Assembly (NCBI GenBank): GCA_964454745.1
Contig: CAYVUI010000117.1
Span: 1-13,913, forward strand
From: CAYVUI01 sp964454745
Lineage (GTDB): Bacteria > Planctomycetota > Phycisphaerae > Sedimentisphaerales > Anaerohalosphaeraceae
Reading direction: 5' to 3'
Length of the DNA stretch: 13,913 nucleotides
The notes beneath the pieces were generated by a model, which was not told the DNA's origin, did no database searches, and saw only the letters and a program-made list of their open reading frames with translations. A program made the translations under genes and the position numbers. Shown here piece after piece: positions 13,862 to 13,913 of this stretch (its first letter is position 1; each line of letters begins with the position of its first letter).

Positions 13862-13913
13862 GAGCCTCTAACAAAATGAAAAGTTTATTGACGTAATTGT
13901 CCGATAACATGAG

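Overview
The window looks like chromosomal DNA from a Planctomycetota-type bacterium, most plausibly the Phycisphaerae/Sedimentisphaerales group; Lentisphaerota or Kiritimatiellota are alternatives. The signs are a lone prepilin-like protein with the characteristic G|FTLIELL N-terminus followed by a long hydrophobic helix, divergent uroporphyrinogen-decarboxylase-superfamily proteins, Tat-exported Gfo/Idh/MocA oxidoreductases, a sugar-isomerase-type TIM barrel and a secreted GH99/WbsX-like protein. This assignment is an inference from gene families, not from a marker gene. No rRNA, tRNA, CRISPR array, insertion sequence or integrase was seen.

Layout. (1) Positions 36-1367, minus strand: a visibly AT-rich two-gene unit encoding an Imm26-like immunity protein followed by a pentapeptide-repeat protein. 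Composition changes abruptly near 1500, so this looks like an acquired (toxin-immunity type) patch. (2) 1527-2615, minus: a URO-D-superfamily protein with a perfect TTGACA-N17-TATAAT promoter. (3) 2749-5614, plus: three genes joined by ATGA stop/start overlaps, a second and very different URO-D-like protein, then cmoA and cmoB, which make the tRNA wobble modification cmo5U34. (4) 5741-6931, plus: a secreted GH99/WbsX-like protein. (5) 7099-7923, plus: a type II prepilin-like protein with its own promoter. (6) 7959-10015, minus: an AraC-family and a LacI-family regulator in one operon, again behind a perfect consensus promoter. (7) 10268-13861, plus, divergent from the regulators: a cytoplasmic Gfo/Idh/MocA dehydrogenase, a sugar phosphate isomerase/epimerase-type TIM barrel and a Tat-exported Gfo/Idh/MocA dehydrogenase.

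How the genes may work together. Regions 6 and 7 read as one regulated carbohydrate (glycoside, inositol or keto-sugar) module: the two regulators sit back to back with the catabolic genes, and the 250-bp space between them holds a 9-bp direct repeat (AraC-type half-sites) and two TGAA-N4-TTC palindromes (LacI-type operators), one in each leader. The exported and cytoplasmic oxidoreductases could act on the two sides of the inner membrane with the isomerase between them. The least expected arrangement is region 3, where a URO-D-like protein of unknown reaction is translationally coupled to cmoA-cmoB. That suggests, but does not prove, a link to wobble-uridine modification or to supply of its precursors. 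I did not find a clear phage, defence or mobile system.
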